From contig OZ244910.1 in assembly GCA_965221735.1 (NCBI GenBank), positions 434,001-498,000 of the forward strand: a DNA stretch of 64,000 bases, written 5' to 3'. The notes under the pieces are model-generated. The model had not been told where the DNA came from. It did not search any database and saw only the letters and a list, made by a program, of their open reading frames with translations. The stretch is from UBA2991 sp965221735 (GTDB lineage Bacteria > Chloroflexota > Dehalococcoidia > Tepidiformales > Tepidiformaceae). Positions 23,556-31,626 of this stretch are shown here, piece by piece. Position numbers and translations under genes: made by a program. The stretch's first letter is position 1. Each line of letters starts with the position of its first letter.

Positions 23556-25130
23556 ATGTTCTTTGCCGACGGCATTGCCAAGTTCTTCGGGCCGCGCGAG
23601 GTGCTGCACGACCTCTCGTTCGTCGTCAGCGACGGCGAGCGGGCGGGGCTCGTTGGGCCGAACGGCGCCGGCAAGTCGACCGTCCTCAAGCTGCTGGCAG
23701 GCGAGCTGGAGCCGGACGAAGGCGAAGCCGGCTTCCGCGGCGGGCGCCTGGGCTACCTCCACCAGGAGACCGGCCTCGCCTCCGGGGAGACCCTCGTCGC
23801 CGAGATGTGGCGCGCCTTCCCCGACGCCACCGCGATCGAGCACGAGCTCACCGAAGTCGCGCACGCCATCGAGACTGCCGCCGACGGCGCCCTCGACTCC
23901 CTCATCGAGCGGCAGGCCCAGCTCTTCGAGGAGTTCGAGGCCGTCGATGGCTACCGCATCGAGGCGCGCATCGGGCGCGTGCTCGATGGGCTCGGTTTCA
24001 GCACGGAGGATCGCGCAAGGCCCTGCGGTGACTTCAGTGGCGGCTGGCAGATGCGCGTCGCCCTTGCCCAGGCGCTGGTTCGCCGTCCCGAGAACCTGCT
24101 GCTCGACGAGCCCACCAACCATCTCGACGCCGCCGCTCGCGACTGGCTGGCAGGAGAGCTCAGCGAGTACACCGGCTCCCTCATTATCGTCACCCACGAC
24201 GGCGCCTTCCTCGACCAGGTCGCGGGCCGCATCCTCGACCTCCGCGACGGCGTGGTCGTGTCGTACACCGGGAACTACAGCGACTACCAGCAGCAGAAGG
24301 CCGCCAAACTGAAGGCCCAGGACCGTGCCGCCGCCCGCCAGGAGCGCGAGATCGCTCGGCAAGAGCGTTTCATCGAACGCTTCCGGGCGAAGGCCACGAA
24401 GGCCTCCGCCGTGCGCAGCCGCGAGCTCCAGGTGTCGAAGATCCGGCGCATTGAGCGCACTCGGAAGGAGGAGGCCGTCTCCTTCAGCCTCGAGTCCTCG
24501 GGCCGCACCGAACGCGACGTGCTCGTGTGCAGCAACGTCTCCCACGCCTACGACGAGCACCTCGTCCTGCTCGACATCGACCTCCATGTCGAGCGCTCTC
24601 AGAAGGTCGTGCTCGTCGGCCCGAACGGGAGCGGCAAGAGCACCCTCCTCAAAATCGCCGCGGGCGACATCCCCCCGAGCGAGGGTGCCGTCGAGTGGGC
24701 CCCACGCGCCATCCCTGCCTACTACGACCAGCACCAGGACGAAGCGCTCGACCCTGAGTGCACCGTTCTGGAAGAGGTCTCCGCAGCCGCTCCCGGAGCG
24801 CCCGAAGTGCGGCTGCGCTCCATCCTCGGCCAGTTTCTGTTTCGCGGCGATGCGGTCTTCAAGCGCGTGGCTGTGCTCTCCGGGGGCGAACGCAGCCGCG
24901 TCGCCATCGCCAAGCTCCTCCTCAGGCCGGCCAACGTCCTGCTCCTCGACGAGCCCACCAATCACCTCGACCGCACCACCCGCCGCAAGCTCATCGAGGC
25001 GCTCGAGCGCTACGACGGCACCCTGCTCTGCGCCAGCCACGACCCCGCCCTCGTCGAGCGTGTGGCCACCCGCGTGTACGAGGGCGCCGACTGTGGTGTG
25101 CGCGAGGTGCTCGAGCACCGCCGCGACTAG
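23556..25130 (+). CDS. ABC-F family ATPase (ribosome-associated)
   Basis: A 524-residue protein with two ABC ATPase domains and no membrane segments. Walker A motifs are GPNGAGKST and GPNGSGKST, signature motifs FSGGWQMRVALAQAL and LSGGERSRVAIAKLL, and each domain has a Walker B LLLDEPTNHLD. The interdomain linker (about residues 240-320) is rich in Arg, Lys and Glu, as in translation factors that enter the ribosomal E site. Whether it is a housekeeping EttA-like factor or protects against antibiotics cannot be told. Confidence 0.94.
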   Translation: MFFADGIAKFFGPREVLHDLSFVVSDGERAGLVGPNGAGKSTVLKLLAGELEPDEGEAGFRGGRLGYLHQETGLASGETLVAEMWRAFPDATAIEHELTEVAHAIETAADGALDSLIERQAQLFEEFEAVDGYRIEARIGRVLDGLGFSTEDRARPCGDFSGGWQMRVALAQALVRRPENLLLDEPTNHLDAAARDWLAGELSEYTGSLIIVTHDGAFLDQVAGRILDLRDGVVVSYTGNYSDYQQQKAAKLKAQDRAAARQEREIARQERFIERFRAKATKASAVRSRELQVSKIRRIERTRKEEAVSFSLESSGRTERDVLVCSNVSHAYDEHLVLLDIDLHVERSQKVVLVGPNGSGKSTLLKIAAGDIPPSEGAVEWAPRAIPAYYDQHQDEALDPECTVLEEVSAAAPGAPEVRLRSILGQFLFRGDAVFKRVAVLSGGERSRVAIAKLLLRPANVLLLDEPTNHLDRTTRRKLIEALERYDGTLLCASHDPALVERVATRVYEGADCGVREVLEHRRD

Positions 25131-25202
25131 CAGTCGCCATCGCCCTCCCCACCCTCGCCCGCCCCCTGTAAGGTGCGCGGCGAACCAGCACGGAGGAATC
25201 CC

Positions 25203-26429
25203 ATGCCCCAGCCCGAGCCCTTCACCGTCGCCGTCCCCGACGAGGCCATCGAGGACTTGCACCGTCGCATCGACAACACCCGCTTCGCCCCCGACTTCGC
25301 CAACGAGGACTGGCGCTTCGGCATGAACGGCGAGTATCTCCAGTCGTTCCTCCACTCCTGGCGTCACGAGTTCGACTGGCGCGAGACCGAGTCCCGCATC
25401 AACGCCTTCAACAACTACCAGGTCGACTTCGAGGGCGTCCCCCTCCACTTCATCCACGAGAAGGGCAAGGGCCCGAACCCCATGCCCCTCATCCTCACCC
25501 ATGGCTGGCCCTGGACCTTCTGGGACTTCGAGCAGGTCATCCGCCCCCTCACCGACCCCGCCGCTTTCGGCGGCGACCCCGCCGACGCCTTCGATGTCGT
25601 CGTGCCCTCCCTTCCCGGCTTCGGCTTCTCCACGCCCCTTCGCGTCGACGGCCTCCAGACGAGCAAGGGCGTCGACCTCTGGGCCCGCCTTATGACCGAT
25701 GTGCTCGGCTACGACCGTTTCGCCGCCGCCGGCGGCGACTTCGGCGCGATGATGTCGGCTACCCTCGGCGCGCGTTATCCGGAGCGGGTCCTCGGCGTCT
25801 ACGTGACCCTCCCCTCCCTCCCCGCCACCTCCGTTCCCGACAACCTCCCCGAGCCCGGCAGCACGAGCCAGCTCGTGGGCACCCTCATGGGCCCGGCCAT
25901 GCGCACCAGCCGCGACGACTTCGCCCCCGAGGAGCGCCACCGCTACGACATCATGGAGGACCGCTGGAAGACCGCGCTCTCCCACATCGCCGTCCACACC
26001 ACCGACCCGCAGACCCTCGCCTTCGCCCTGCACGACTCGCCCGCCGGGCTCGCCTCCTGGCTCGTCGAGCGCCGCCGCAACTGGAGCGACAACGAGGGCG
26101 ACGTCGAGGAGGCGTTCTCGCGCCAGTTCCTGCTCGACACCGTCAGCATCTTCTGGTTCACCGAGAGCTTCGTCACCACCTCGCGCTGGTACTGGCACAC
26201 CTTCCGCACGCCCCCCCAGCCCGTCTCCGACCCCGAAGCTGCCCGCCGCGTGCCCTTCGGCATGCCTGTCTTCCCCAAGGAGATGGTGTTCGTGCCCCGC
26301 GCCGCCGCCGAGGCCGCCGCCAACGTCGTCCACTGGACCGAGCATCCTCGCGGCGGCCACTTCGCCCCCGCCGAGGTTCCCGAGGTCTTCACCGACGACG
26401 TCCGAGCCTTCTTCCGCAAGCTCCGCTAG
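25203..26429 (+). CDS. Epoxide hydrolase (EHN-type alpha/beta hydrolase)
   Basis: A 408-residue epoxide hydrolase. The N-terminal EHN region includes PDEAIEDLHRRIDNTRFAPDF. The oxyanion loop is HGWPWTFWDFE, the nucleophile aspartate lies in AAGGDFGAM (most relatives have GGDWG), and the histidine is in HPRGGHFAPAEVPEVF near the C terminus. It opens epoxides to diols. ATG 25203 has GGAGG 7 nt upstream. It follows the ABC-F gene by 72 bp. Confidence 0.93.
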   Translation: MPQPEPFTVAVPDEAIEDLHRRIDNTRFAPDFANEDWRFGMNGEYLQSFLHSWRHEFDWRETESRINAFNNYQVDFEGVPLHFIHEKGKGPNPMPLILTHGWPWTFWDFEQVIRPLTDPAAFGGDPADAFDVVVPSLPGFGFSTPLRVDGLQTSKGVDLWARLMTDVLGYDRFAAAGGDFGAMMSATLGARYPERVLGVYVTLPSLPATSVPDNLPEPGSTSQLVGTLMGPAMRTSRDDFAPEERHRYDIMEDRWKTALSHIAVHTTDPQTLAFALHDSPAGLASWLVERRRNWSDNEGDVEEAFSRQFLLDTVSIFWFTESFVTTSRWYWHTFRTPPQPVSDPEAARRVPFGMPVFPKEMVFVPRAAAEAAANVVHWTEHPRGGHFAPAEVPEVFTDDVRAFFRKLR

Positions 26430-26438
26430 CAGAGAGTT

Positions 26439-26906
26439 TCAGGCGAGTTCGAGGTCCGGAAAGTAGGTCGCGTAGAAACCGCGGTCGCGCGTGAGAAGCC
26501 GGTCGGCGTGTATCAGCGCATGCGCCCCGATCAGGAAGTCGGCGACGAGATGCTGCCGCGGCCGCATGGGCTCCCCGCACCTCCCGCAGCGGACCGGCTG
26601 GACCGCCCCGCAACGCGCGCAAGCCAGGCCCCTCGGCCGGCGGCGGGTGTAGGTGCGCCAGGCGTCTCCCGCGCGCTGGAGTGCCTCACGACTCGACGGC
26701 TCCAGGCGAATTCCGGTGTCGATGAGGAAGAGGTCAAGGCTCTCCCGATCGCCGAATTCACCGACCAGCTCAGCATATGCAGGTTCCGAAATGAGCAGTG
26801 CCCCCAGTCGGCTGGCTTCCGCTAACCGGGCCCGTGACTCTGCAGCCTGCACGTTGCCGGGTGTGAAGAGATCGATCAGGACGTTCGTATCTACCGCGGC
26901 GGTCAC
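26439..26906 (-). CDS. PIN-domain nuclease (VapC-like) with zinc-ribbon insertion
   Basis: A 155-residue PIN-fold toxin-like RNase. Acidic positions are visible in AAVDTNVLIDLF (D6), SEPAYAELVGEF, ADFLIGAHALIHADRLLTRDRGF. Between the second and third acidic clusters there is an insertion with two CxxC pairs (CARC, seven residues, CGRC), which should bind zinc. The start GTG 26906 overlaps the AbrB-like stop codon (GTGA), the usual arrangement of antitoxin followed by toxin. Confidence 0.85.
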   Translation of the reverse strand: MTAAVDTNVLIDLFTPGNVQAAESRARLAEASRLGALLISEPAYAELVGEFGDRESLDLFLIDTGIRLEPSSREALQRAGDAWRTYTRRRPRGLACARCGAVQPVRCGRCGEPMRPRQHLVADFLIGAHALIHADRLLTRDRGFYATYFPDLELA

Positions 26907-27205
26907 GGCCCCAAGGGCTCCTCAGGCGATGCGGGTTCGCCCGGGCCCTGGTCGGGAAGCAGCGTTTCCTCCCAGAGGGGCGGCCCTCGGAGTTCCTCCA
27001 TGATCTCGTCCGTCGTTCTGCCTTCGAGATGCTTGAGGAAGCCCACCCACTTGTCGAAGGGGCTCTCCTCGATGTCCTTGCACAGGACGAACTCGCCGTC
27101 CTTCTCGACGAACTCCACCTTGTCGCCCGCTCGCAGGCCCATCCGGTCCCGGACGGCCTTCGGGATGGTGACCTGTCCCTTGCTGGTTACCGTCGTGCTC
27201 GCCAT
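26903..27205 (-). CDS. AbrB/MazE-like (SpoVT-AbrB) antitoxin
   Basis: A 100-residue protein: an N-terminal swapped-hairpin DNA-binding domain (STTVTSKGQVTIPKAVRDRM; GLRAGDKVEFV) and a C-terminal tail likely to embrace the PIN partner. ATG 27205 has GGGGAG upstream. It is translationally coupled to the PIN gene. Three 7-bp sites at 14-bp intervals lie directly upstream and probably serve for autoregulation. Confidence 0.88.
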   Translation of the reverse strand: MASTTVTSKGQVTIPKAVRDRMGLRAGDKVEFVEKDGEFVLCKDIEESPFDKWVGFLKHLEGRTTDEIMEELRGPPLWEETLLPDQGPGEPASPEEPLGP

Positions 27206-27219
27206 GTCGCACTCCCCAG

Positions 27220-27254
27220 GTAATACTCCCTGAGTATTACTCCTAGTGTAATAC
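27220..27254. promoter_or_regulatory. Three-heptamer operator upstream of the AbrB-PIN pair
   Basis: GTAATAC (27220-27226), GTATTAC (27234-27240) and GTAATAC (27248-27254) are spaced exactly 14 bp apart. The middle copy is the reverse complement of the others. The outer copies are flanked by CCAGG and CCTGG, making the whole block an imperfect palindrome. This fits binding by a multimeric AbrB-type regulator to control its own operon. Confidence 0.6.
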
Positions 27255-27261
27255 CTGGGAC

Positions 27262-27684
27262 TCAAGTCGTGGAGCCGAACCGCCCCTCGACGAACGCGAG
27301 CACCTCGCCCGCGATCTCCAGCGCCCGCGCCGAGTCCGTGGCGTCGTACGCATCCGCCGGGACGCCCCCGGGGATGGTCGTCGGGTAACGCGCGCCGAGG
27401 TCGTGCTTGTCCAGCAGGATGGCCATCGGCCGGATCGCCTCGAACGTCGGGTCGAACGCGACCGCGTCCTCGCAGAGGTCGGCCAGCGCCCCGCCCCACA
27501 CGGCCTCCGCCCCCTGCCCCAGAAGGAATCCCGTGACCGCCTTCTCCGCGCACTGCTGCGCGAGGAAGCAGGCCAGCGCGTGCCGCCCCGCCTCTGCCAC
27601 CAGCCGCCCGTCCGACAGGTCGTGGCGTGCCTGCGCGAGCCAGCGCGCCGCTTCCCATGCGCCGCTGCGGGGCGACTCAGGCAT
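27262..27684 (-). CDS. HEPN-domain protein
   Basis: A 140-residue helical HEPN protein (AARWLAQARHDLSDGRLVAEAGRH in sense at the N terminus; ACFLAQQCAEKAVTGFLL; LGARYPTTIPGG). It matches the HEPN family usually encoded next to MNT nucleotidyltransferases. The RNase motif R-x4-6-H is not obvious, so nuclease activity is uncertain. It overlaps the MNT-like gene by 8 bp. Confidence 0.85.
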   Translation of the reverse strand: MPESPRSGAWEAARWLAQARHDLSDGRLVAEAGRHALACFLAQQCAEKAVTGFLLGQGAEAVWGGALADLCEDAVAFDPTFEAIRPMAILLDKHDLGARYPTTIPGGVPADAYDATDSARALEIAGEVLAFVEGRFGSTT

Positions 27685-28003
27685 TGTCCGCCAGCGCTCG
27701 GCGCAGCAGCGGGTCGTCCTTCCCCAGCGCCTCCAACTCCTCCGGCGTGTACACCCAGAACCGCGTCGCCACCCGCGGCTGCAGGTGCGATACGAAGAAG
27801 TCCGCCCGCCGGCGGAACGGCTCGTCGGTCTCCCGCACCAGCACGAGGTCCAGCGCGCTCCCCACGTCCACCTCGCCCCTCGCGAGGTCGCCCGTCAGGT
27901 ACGAGCGCTCAACGCCGAGCATCGGGAGCTCCGCCGCCATGCGCTGCAACTCCGCCTCCAGCAATTCGCGGCGGCGTTCGCCAAAGCCGACCATCACAGC
28001 CAT
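27677..28003 (-). CDS. MNT-type nucleotidyltransferase-like protein with altered active site
   Basis: A 108-residue minimal nucleotidyltransferase-like protein. The core reads YLTGDLARGEVDVGSALDL, where active members have GSxARGE...SDIDL: the GS is GD, and the first aspartate of the DxD metal pair is alanine, leaving one carboxylate. In HEPN-MNT toxin-antitoxin pairs the MNT protein AMPylates the HEPN toxin; this one may act only by binding. ATG 28003 lies 6 bp after the stop of the NHL gene, so it belongs to that operon. Confidence 0.78.
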   Translation of the reverse strand: MAVMVGFGERRRELLEAELQRMAAELPMLGVERSYLTGDLARGEVDVGSALDLVLVRETDEPFRRRADFFVSHLQPRVATRFWVYTPEELEALGKDDPLLRRALADNA

Positions 28004-28009
28004 GGGGCG

Positions 28010-29002
28010 TCAGGTCGTGAACAGCGTCGGGGCGCTGAGCGGAGGCATGATCTCGTCCGGTTCGAGCACGTACGCCTCCTTCTCGTAGACCTGCACCCGG
28101 TGCGATCCGAGGTCGGGCACGTACATGAGCCCTCGACCATCAACCCGTACCGAGCAGGGCGCCCGCAGGAGGCGCTGCTCTTCCAGGTTCGCCATCTCCC
28201 GTAGCCGCAGCGTCTTCTGGTTCGCGAGGATGTACCGCCGCCCGATGGACGAGAGCGTCGCGTCGCCCCGGAACTGCTGCACGTAGCGGCCCGTGTGCGC
28301 GAAGAGTTGCACGCGGTTGTTCCCCCGGTCGGCCACGTAGATGTCGCCGTGCTCGTCGACAGCGACGCCCGAGGGCCGGTTGAACTCGCCGTCCCCGTGG
28401 CCGCTGCTCCCGATGACGAGCAGCGGCTCGCCGTCCGCCGTCAGCTTCTGGACGCGGTCGTTGCGCCAGTCCGCGACGAAGACGTCGCCCTCGTCGTCGA
28501 TCGTGAGTCCCCACGGCATGTCGAACTGGCCCGCCTCGGTCCCGTGGCTGCCCCACCCGCCGAGGTGCTGCCCTTCCGGCGTGAAGCGCTGGATGCGGTC
28601 GTTGCCCGTGTCGGCCACGAGCAGGTTCCCCTCCGGGTCGAAGGCGAGCCCCGAGGGCCGGTCGAGCTGGCCCGGCCCCGAGCCCTGCTCGCCCCACGTC
28701 CGCACCACCTCCCCCTCGCTGGTGAGCGCGGTCACCGTGTGCCGCCCCTCGTCGGATACGTAGAAGTGCCCGTCCGGCCCCCGCACGATGCACTGCGGCC
28801 AGAGGAAGCTGCCGATCGTCCCGAGGTCCTCGTCGTCCTGGCTCAGCCGGCGCACGCTCGCCCCAGTCTCCGTGCGGCAGACGACGAAGAGCACGTCGTC
28901 GTCTCCCAGCGCCAGGTCGGTCGGGTAGGAGGTCACGCGGCGCATCCCCACCGTCCTCAGGTAGGGGAAGCCCGCCCGCAGCAGTGCATGCGCTTTCGGC
29001 AC
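28010..29002 (-). CDS. NHL-repeat beta-propeller protein
   Basis: A 330-residue protein made of repeated NHL blades: GPGQLDRPSGLAFDPEGN, EAGQFDMPWGLTIDDEG, GDGEFNRPSGVAVDEHGD and a last GLMYVPDLGSHRVQVYE. Each blade contains a D-x-(G/R)-N-(D/N)-R-(I/V)-Q signature. No signal peptide is visible. It starts with GTG 29002, 10 bp after the DUF1501 stop. Function within this operon is unknown. Confidence 0.9.
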   Translation of the reverse strand: MPKAHALLRAGFPYLRTVGMRRVTSYPTDLALGDDDVLFVVCRTETGASVRRLSQDDEDLGTIGSFLWPQCIVRGPDGHFYVSDEGRHTVTALTSEGEVVRTWGEQGSGPGQLDRPSGLAFDPEGNLLVADTGNDRIQRFTPEGQHLGGWGSHGTEAGQFDMPWGLTIDDEGDVFVADWRNDRVQKLTADGEPLLVIGSSGHGDGEFNRPSGVAVDEHGDIYVADRGNNRVQLFAHTGRYVQQFRGDATLSSIGRRYILANQKTLRLREMANLEEQRLLRAPCSVRVDGRGLMYVPDLGSHRVQVYEKEAYVLEPDEIMPPLSAPTLFTT

Positions 29003-29012
29003 GGCGATACCC

Positions 29013-30170
29013 TCAGGCCGCTGCCGTGGCGAACGGACGGAGCTGCTCGAAGTCCCCGCCCACGATCGCCGCCGCCTCCACGCCCATCCACTGCTCCAGC
29101 ATCGTGCCGTAGATGCCGCGGAAGTCGATGGTGTGTTTCAGGTCCTCTCCGTTCAGCCAGTCCTTCGGCTTCACCGACGGGTACTCGGCGTAGAGCCCGC
29201 CCTGCACCCGCTCCCCGAGGATGTAGGCGCCGCCGCCGGAGCCGTGGTCCGTTCCCGACCCGTTGTCCTTGATGCGCCGCCCGAACTCCGTGAACACGAG
29301 CACGGCCACGTTGTCCGCTGCCTCGTGGTTGCGCAGGTCCGTCAGGAAGTCCGAGAGCGCCCCGCTGAGCTCGCCCAGCAGGCGGTCGTGGTTGCCCGGC
29401 TGGTGCGAGTGGTAGTCGTAGCCGGCGTGCTGCGTGTAGAAGACGCGCGTCCCCAATCCCGCCGTGTGGACCCGCGAGACATCCCGCAGCGCCGAGGCGA
29501 TCGGGTTCGTGCCCCACTCGACAGTTGTCGAGTATTGGCCCGGCACGTCCGCGAGCACGTCCGCGCCCGCGAGCACGTCCCGGCCAGTTTGTCCGAGGTA
29601 GTCGCGCACGAGCCCCGCGCCGACCGCCGGGGTGTACATGCGCCGGAACAGGTCGAGGTTGGCCTCGCGCTCCTGCTCCTGCTCGATGCTCGTCATCAGC
29701 CCGTAGTCGTCGAGGTCGCCCACGGAGGTCACGGTTACGCCCGGGGCCGCGCAGGCCCGCGGCAGTCCCCGCCCGAAGCTGACCGCCGTCAGCGGGTTCT
29801 CGCTGCTCGGGTCCAGCTCGCGCACGAGCTTCGCGATCCAGCCCTCCGTCGAGATCTTGTCCGGCTCGCACGTGTGCCAGATGTCCATCCCGCGGAAGTG
29901 CGAGCGGCTCGAGTTCGGGTAGCCGATGCCCTGCACGATCGCCATGTCGCCGTCGTCGAACAGCCCCTTCAGGCGGGAAGCCGCGGGGTGGAAGCCCAGG
30001 TGGCTCTCCTCCGCGAGGGGCAGCACCTGGTCCTGCGGGATTCCCACGTGGGGGCGCGAGTCGTAGTACGTCCCCTCCGTGTACGGGATCAGCGTGTTCA
30101 TGAAGTCGAGCCCGCCGGTCAGCTGGACGATGACCAGGACCGGATCGCTCGTGCCGTTGCCGTTTGCCAT
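29013..30170 (-). CDS. DUF1501-family protein
   Basis: A 385-residue DUF1501 protein, a family in the alkaline phosphatase/sulfatase-like fold. Recognisable blocks are VIVQLTGGLDFMNTLIPY, GFHPAASRLKGLFDDGDMAIV, YPNSSRSHFRGMDIWHT and FTEFGRRIKDNGSGTDHGSGG. These proteins almost always accompany DUF1800 genes, as here; the pair is probably exported or surface-associated. No typical signal peptide is seen. Ribosome site AGGAGG is upstream of ATG 30170. Confidence 0.92.
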   Translation of the reverse strand: MANGNGTSDPVLVIVQLTGGLDFMNTLIPYTEGTYYDSRPHVGIPQDQVLPLAEESHLGFHPAASRLKGLFDDGDMAIVQGIGYPNSSRSHFRGMDIWHTCEPDKISTEGWIAKLVRELDPSSENPLTAVSFGRGLPRACAAPGVTVTSVGDLDDYGLMTSIEQEQEREANLDLFRRMYTPAVGAGLVRDYLGQTGRDVLAGADVLADVPGQYSTTVEWGTNPIASALRDVSRVHTAGLGTRVFYTQHAGYDYHSHQPGNHDRLLGELSGALSDFLTDLRNHEAADNVAVLVFTEFGRRIKDNGSGTDHGSGGGAYILGERVQGGLYAEYPSVKPKDWLNGEDLKHTIDFRGIYGTMLEQWMGVEAAAIVGGDFEQLRPFATAAA

Positions 30171-30180
30171 CTCCAGCCTC

Positions 30181-31545
30181 CTAGGCGAACTGGTACTCGG
30201 GTGTCGCCACCACGAGCGTGAGCATGCGTGCGACCTGTTCGTCGTGGTCGCCGCTGCCGGCGCCCGCGAGCAGCGCCTCGCGCGTCTCCTCGCTGGCCTC
30301 CAGCGGACCGGCGGCCTCCAGGCATCCGTCGACGAGCGTCTCGGCGGCAGCCGCCCCGCCGTTCGCCAGGCGCGCCGCCACCGCCTGCGTCCCCGGCGAG
30401 GCCGTATCGCCGACCTGCTGGACCGCGAAGTTGACCCGCTCCATGAGCGTGCCCCCGTCGATCCACTCCTTGCCGGTATGCCAGCCCTCCACGCTGGGCG
30501 GGTCCATCAGCTTCTGGCCCATCGCTCCCATCGCCGCCTGCAGCGTGCCCATCAGCGGCGTCGGGTCCTCGAGCGTCCCCGAGAGCTTGAGCACCCCCGC
30601 GACGAACTCCGCCGGCGACTTCACCTTGGCGAACCGCGCCTGCTTGAAGAAATCGGCGTTGAGCAGCGTCCGCATCACCGCGCGCAGGTCGCCCTCCCGC
30701 TCCAGGAAGACCGTCGCCAGCGTGTCGATGGCCTCGGGGTCGTTCGGTTCCTGGACGCTCCAGGCCGCTACCTGCGGCTCGTCCGCGACGAAGAAGTTGT
30801 AGAGGTGCCGCGAGATGAAGCGCGCCGTCGCCTCCTGCCGCACGATGATGTCGATCACGTCCTCGCCGTTGAAGGGCCCCGTCTCGCCCAGGAACGTCTT
30901 CTCGCTGCCGTCGTGGTCCTCGGGCCGGTAGACGAAGCGCGCCGGGTAGGCCCCGTGCGGGTAGAGGGGGATGGGCTGCTCGAAGGTCCAGCCCGTGAAG
31001 GCGCGTCCGGCCATCTTCACGTCCGTCTCGTCGTAGGCGCCGATGCCCATCGAGAACAGCTCCAGCAGCTCGCGCCCGTAGTTCTCGTTCGGGTTGTCGT
31101 GGTGGTTCTCGCAGTTGTCGAGCCAGTAGATCATGGCCGGGTCCCGCGAGAGCGCGACGAGCAGATCCCGCATCTTCCCCAGCCCGTGCTCCCGGAACGA
31201 CTGGATCTGGTCCGCCATCGAGAGCATGTGCTCGCCCTTGAACCACGCCGTCGCAAGGACGTGGTGCCAGAACAGGGCCATCTTCTCTTCGAGCGGCCGC
31301 TGCGTGTTGACCATGCGGTACACCCAGCGCCCCGCCGAGGCGCCGGTCGTGTCGGGCGCGGTCATCTGCGGGTAGTAGCGGTAGAGAACGTCGTCGCTCA
31401 CCTCCGCAAAGCGTTCGGGGTGGAGCAGGTCCTCCACTACCTCTTCGTAGGGGCGTTCCGCGAGCGTCTCCAGCTCGCCCGGGGTGGCGCCCACCCCCGC
31501 CCGTCGCATCAGGTGCGCCAGTAGCGCCGTCCGCTCGTCAGCCAT
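30181..31545 (-). CDS. DUF1800-family protein
   Basis: A 454-residue DUF1800 protein: HLMRRAGVGATPGELETL at the start, EKMALFWHHVLATAW, NENYGRELLELFSMG and FTGWTF in the middle, and DPPSVEGWHTGKEWI near the end. Biochemical function is unknown. It is the first gene of the unit DUF1800-DUF1501-NHL-MNT-HEPN, with gaps of 10, 10 and 6 bp and an 8-bp overlap. Confidence 0.92.
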   Translation of the reverse strand: MADERTALLAHLMRRAGVGATPGELETLAERPYEEVVEDLLHPERFAEVSDDVLYRYYPQMTAPDTTGASAGRWVYRMVNTQRPLEEKMALFWHHVLATAWFKGEHMLSMADQIQSFREHGLGKMRDLLVALSRDPAMIYWLDNCENHHDNPNENYGRELLELFSMGIGAYDETDVKMAGRAFTGWTFEQPIPLYPHGAYPARFVYRPEDHDGSEKTFLGETGPFNGEDVIDIIVRQEATARFISRHLYNFFVADEPQVAAWSVQEPNDPEAIDTLATVFLEREGDLRAVMRTLLNADFFKQARFAKVKSPAEFVAGVLKLSGTLEDPTPLMGTLQAAMGAMGQKLMDPPSVEGWHTGKEWIDGGTLMERVNFAVQQVGDTASPGTQAVAARLANGGAAAAETLVDGCLEAAGPLEASEETREALLAGAGSGDHDEQVARMLTLVVATPEYQFA

Positions 31546-31581
31546 TGCTTCTCTCCGGGGCTTGCGTCAGCGTGTGGACGC

Positions 31582-31587
31582 ACTATA
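31582..31587 (-). promoter_or_regulatory. Candidate -10 element for the DUF1800 operon
   Basis: TATAGT on the - strand, 36 bp upstream of the DUF1800 start, is a good -10 hexamer in an otherwise GC-rich gap. No clear -35 element is visible at the right spacing. Confidence 0.35.
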
Positions 31588-31626
31588 CCCAGCCGGGCAA
31601 GGCGATTCAGGCGTCGGAGACCCGCG

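Noticed and set aside
26903..27658. A 251-residue protein ending in the AbrB domain
   Set aside because: The extra part is the HEPN gene read in another frame; ATG 27205 with GGGGAG is the AbrB start.
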